From positions 1 to 7,400 of the forward strand of contig JAMOSL010000046.1 in NCBI GenBank assembly GCA_027063105.1: a stretch of DNA of 7,400 nt. Direction: 5' to 3'. Both the position numbers and the translations under genes were made by a program. Positions within the stretch are counted from its first letter, which is position 1. The number at the start of each line of letters is the position of its first letter. The notes beneath the pieces are model-generated. The model was not told the origin of the DNA and ran no database searches. It saw only the letters and a program-made list of their open reading frames with translations. This document shows positions 5,942 to 7,400 of this stretch, in pieces. The DNA is from Campylobacteraceae bacterium. GTDB taxonomy: Bacteria; Campylobacterota; Campylobacteria; Campylobacterales; Sulfurovaceae.

Positions 5942-7100
5942 CTTATCTCTTTTTGGTAGTGAACTAGGAGATATATTATCTCCTACCAAGAGAGATGTTT
6001 TTAATTACAAAGATAAAATAAATGAACTTGAAAGTAATAAGTTAGAGAAAGTTTGGATTAATCCTTTAAGACTCAGGTATTTAAAAAATTACACAGAACA
6101 ATTTGTAGATGATAGAGTTTCTACAGGCAGTTATTCCGTTATTATTGACCAACCTATATTTAAATCAGGTGGTATCTTTTGGAGCGTGAAGTATGCAGGT
6201 ACTTTAAAGGATGCAAATGGATTGGATATTGAGATAGCACGACGAAAAATGGTTGGAGAGGCTGTCAATATATTATTTGGAATTAAACAGTTGGCTCTCA
6301 AAGATAAAAAGACTCTTTTACTTATTCGGAATGATGAGATAGATATTAAGTTAAAGGCTGATAGTTATGAGGCAGGTATTCTTGATAGTAGTTTCTTAGA
6401 TCAAGCCATTATTAAAAGAAATTCAGATGAGACTGCTAGATTAGTATTACAAATGGAGATGGAAAAACTTTTAAGTAGCTTTGCTAGTTTAAGTGATAAA
6501 AATCCTAAAAGTTTTGTTGTGCCTAATCTAAAGTTGCTAAATAAAGATAAGTATAAAAAAGACAATTTGGAGCTTAAGATTAAGAGATTAAGACGAGATG
6601 AAAAAGAGTTATTATCTAAAATGATATGGACAAAGTATCTTCCAGAAGTATCTTTACAAGGTCAATATAATGGAGGAGATAGTAATCCACTATTTCAAAA
6701 TCCAAATATAAAAGACGAATACTTCTCTTATGGTGTAAGTGTTAGTATGCCAATCAATATTAATTCTATAGATGATGTCGAAAGTGGGAAAGTAGCATTT
6801 TTAGAGGCTAGTAATGAGGAAATGGACAGCAAACGAAGTGTAGATTTAGAGTATGATTTAATTATTAAAAGCTTAGAGATAATAGATAAAAAAATAGAAT
6901 TAGATAAAAAAGATGCCGAGCTTTATAAACGCTTATACCGTGTTACAAGTAATTTAGCCAAAGCAGGTGAAAAAACAGCTTATGATGTTGAGATTATGAA
7001 AAATTCTATGGATATTAAAAAATTAGACCAAGAGATACATAAAATAGATAAGCAAATCCAGCTTTTAAATATGTATATAAAGGTGAATAGTGCAATTTAG
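5898..7100 (+). CDS. TolC-family outer membrane channel protein
   Basis: TolC-like proteins form trimeric outer-membrane channels for efflux pumps or type I secretion. The 400-residue product starts with a likely Sec signal peptide (basic start, then LYLLFSLSLFG, cleavage probably near residues 20-22). There is no lipobox cysteine, and no cysteine was noticed anywhere. Two TolC-like halves can be seen: strands about 58-95 (SYSVIIDQPIF, GIFWSVKYAG) followed by long charged helices, then a second pair from about 238 (YLPEVSLQGQY ... YFSYGVSVSMPI) followed by helices to the end. AGILDSSFLDQA and AGEKTAYDVEIMKN look like the equivalent helix turns in each half. It is shorter than E. coli TolC, mainly at the N-terminal helix. 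The ATG (AGGA at 5882-5885, spacer 12) overlaps argD by 44 bases; a TTG at 5916 after GAAGGG is an alternative giving 394 residues. No inner-membrane pump or adaptor gene is in the window, so its partner is unknown. Confidence 0.8.
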   Translation: MKGLNALIKLYLLFSLSLFGSELGDILSPTKRDVFNYKDKINELESNKLEKVWINPLRLRYLKNYTEQFVDDRVSTGSYSVIIDQPIFKSGGIFWSVKYAGTLKDANGLDIEIARRKMVGEAVNILFGIKQLALKDKKTLLLIRNDEIDIKLKADSYEAGILDSSFLDQAIIKRNSDETARLVLQMEMEKLLSSFASLSDKNPKSFVVPNLKLLNKDKYKKDNLELKIKRLRRDEKELLSKMIWTKYLPEVSLQGQYNGGDSNPLFQNPNIKDEYFSYGVSVSMPININSIDDVESGKVAFLEASNEEMDSKRSVDLEYDLIIKSLEIIDKKIELDKKDAELYKRLYRVTSNLAKAGEKTAYDVEIMKNSMDIKKLDQEIHKIDKQIQLLNMYIKVNSAI

Positions 7101-7400
7101 TGAATATATGAATGATTGGTTATATGGTGATAATGGATATTATAAAACCTTTAGAGATATTGGAAAAGGTGGAGATTTTTATACAGCTGTAAGTACAAGT
7201 CCATTCTTCGGTGCAAGTATAGCAAATTATATGCTTAAAGAGAGTGTTCCAAGAGATGCTTTATTAGTCGAAATAGGAGGTCATAGAGGTTATCTATTAG
7301 GTGATATGATACAGTGGATTTACACTTGTGATAGTTCTCTAATTAATAGTATGAGATTCGCTATTGTAGAACGACAAGAAGCAGTCCAAAAGATACAAAG
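7090..7400 (+). CDS. MidA/NDUFAF7-family SAM-dependent methyltransferase, N-terminal part (cut by window edge)
   Basis: About 103 codons are visible before the right edge. The start FSEYMNDWLYGDNGYY followed by IGKGGDFYTAVSTSPFFGASIA matches the characteristic opening of the COG1565 (DUF185, MidA) family: a short Y-G-x-x-GYY segment, then GDF-T and SP-FG. The human member NDUFAF7 methylates an arginine of a complex I subunit; bacterial substrates are largely unknown. The SAM-binding loop reads VEIGGHRGYL (60-69), so the middle glycine of the family's E-x-G-x-G-x-G pattern is histidine (H65). The GTG start at 7090 is supported by AAAGG (7079-7083), spacer 6, and overlaps the end of the upstream gene by 11 bases. 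An in-frame ATG at 7108 lacks a comparable site. Function beyond a family call cannot be given from this fragment. Confidence 0.8.
   Translation, partial: MQFSEYMNDWLYGDNGYYKTFRDIGKGGDFYTAVSTSPFFGASIANYMLKESVPRDALLVEIGGHRGYLLGDMIQWIYTCDSSLINSMRFAIVERQEAVQKIQ

Noticed and set aside
1..7400. Mobile element, CRISPR array, tRNA, defence system or toxin-antitoxin pair
   Set aside because: No transposase, terminal repeats, spaced direct repeats, tRNA-like cloverleaf or defence-type domain was seen; the window is filled by recognisable core genes with uniform composition.

Overview
This AT-rich window comes from a member of the Campylobacterota (the former Epsilonproteobacteria). The evidence is the gene order gatC ... 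cvpA-fur-lysS, known from Campylobacter; a LysS and Fur of Campylobacter/Helicobacter type; promoters with a good -10 box but no clear -35; and frequent GTG starts. A full-length PilT ATPase suggests an environmental lineage (Sulfurimonas/Arcobacter-like) rather than Campylobacter or Helicobacter themselves. That finer placement is inference.

Layout: bases 1-683 hold the 5' part of dapE on the minus strand (its 3' end lies outside the window). A 159-base divergent intergenic region (684-842) carries the promoters. From 843 to the right edge everything lies on the plus strand in one tightly packed block: gatC, pilT, cvpA, fur, lysS, argD, a TolC-like outer membrane channel gene and the start of a MidA-family methyltransferase gene. 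The largest plus-strand gap is 45 bases (gatC-pilT). The later junctions are only a few bases apart or overlap (4 bases at lysS/argD, up to 44 at argD/tolC-like, 11 at tolC-like/midA), so co-transcription is likely. No internal terminator was seen, and no stretch over 300 bases lacks a gene.

Functionally it is mostly housekeeping: tRNA-dependent amidation (GatC), lysyl-tRNA synthesis (LysS), amino-acid biosynthesis (DapE, ArgD) and iron-responsive regulation (Fur). Surface functions (PilT, CvpA, TolC-like) share the transcript. ArgD-family enzymes often also serve as the N-succinyl-diaminopimelate aminotransferase upstream of DapE, so DapE, ArgD and LysS may form a loose lysine theme.

No previously undescribed system is evident. 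The points worth a second look are: pilT placed inside the gatC-cvpA-fur block and argD where Campylobacter has glyA; altered residues in PilT's C-terminal motif and in the methyltransferase's SAM-binding loop; a possible operator over the operon's -10 box; the likely lysS start at a TTG; and a signal peptide encoded inside the end of argD.
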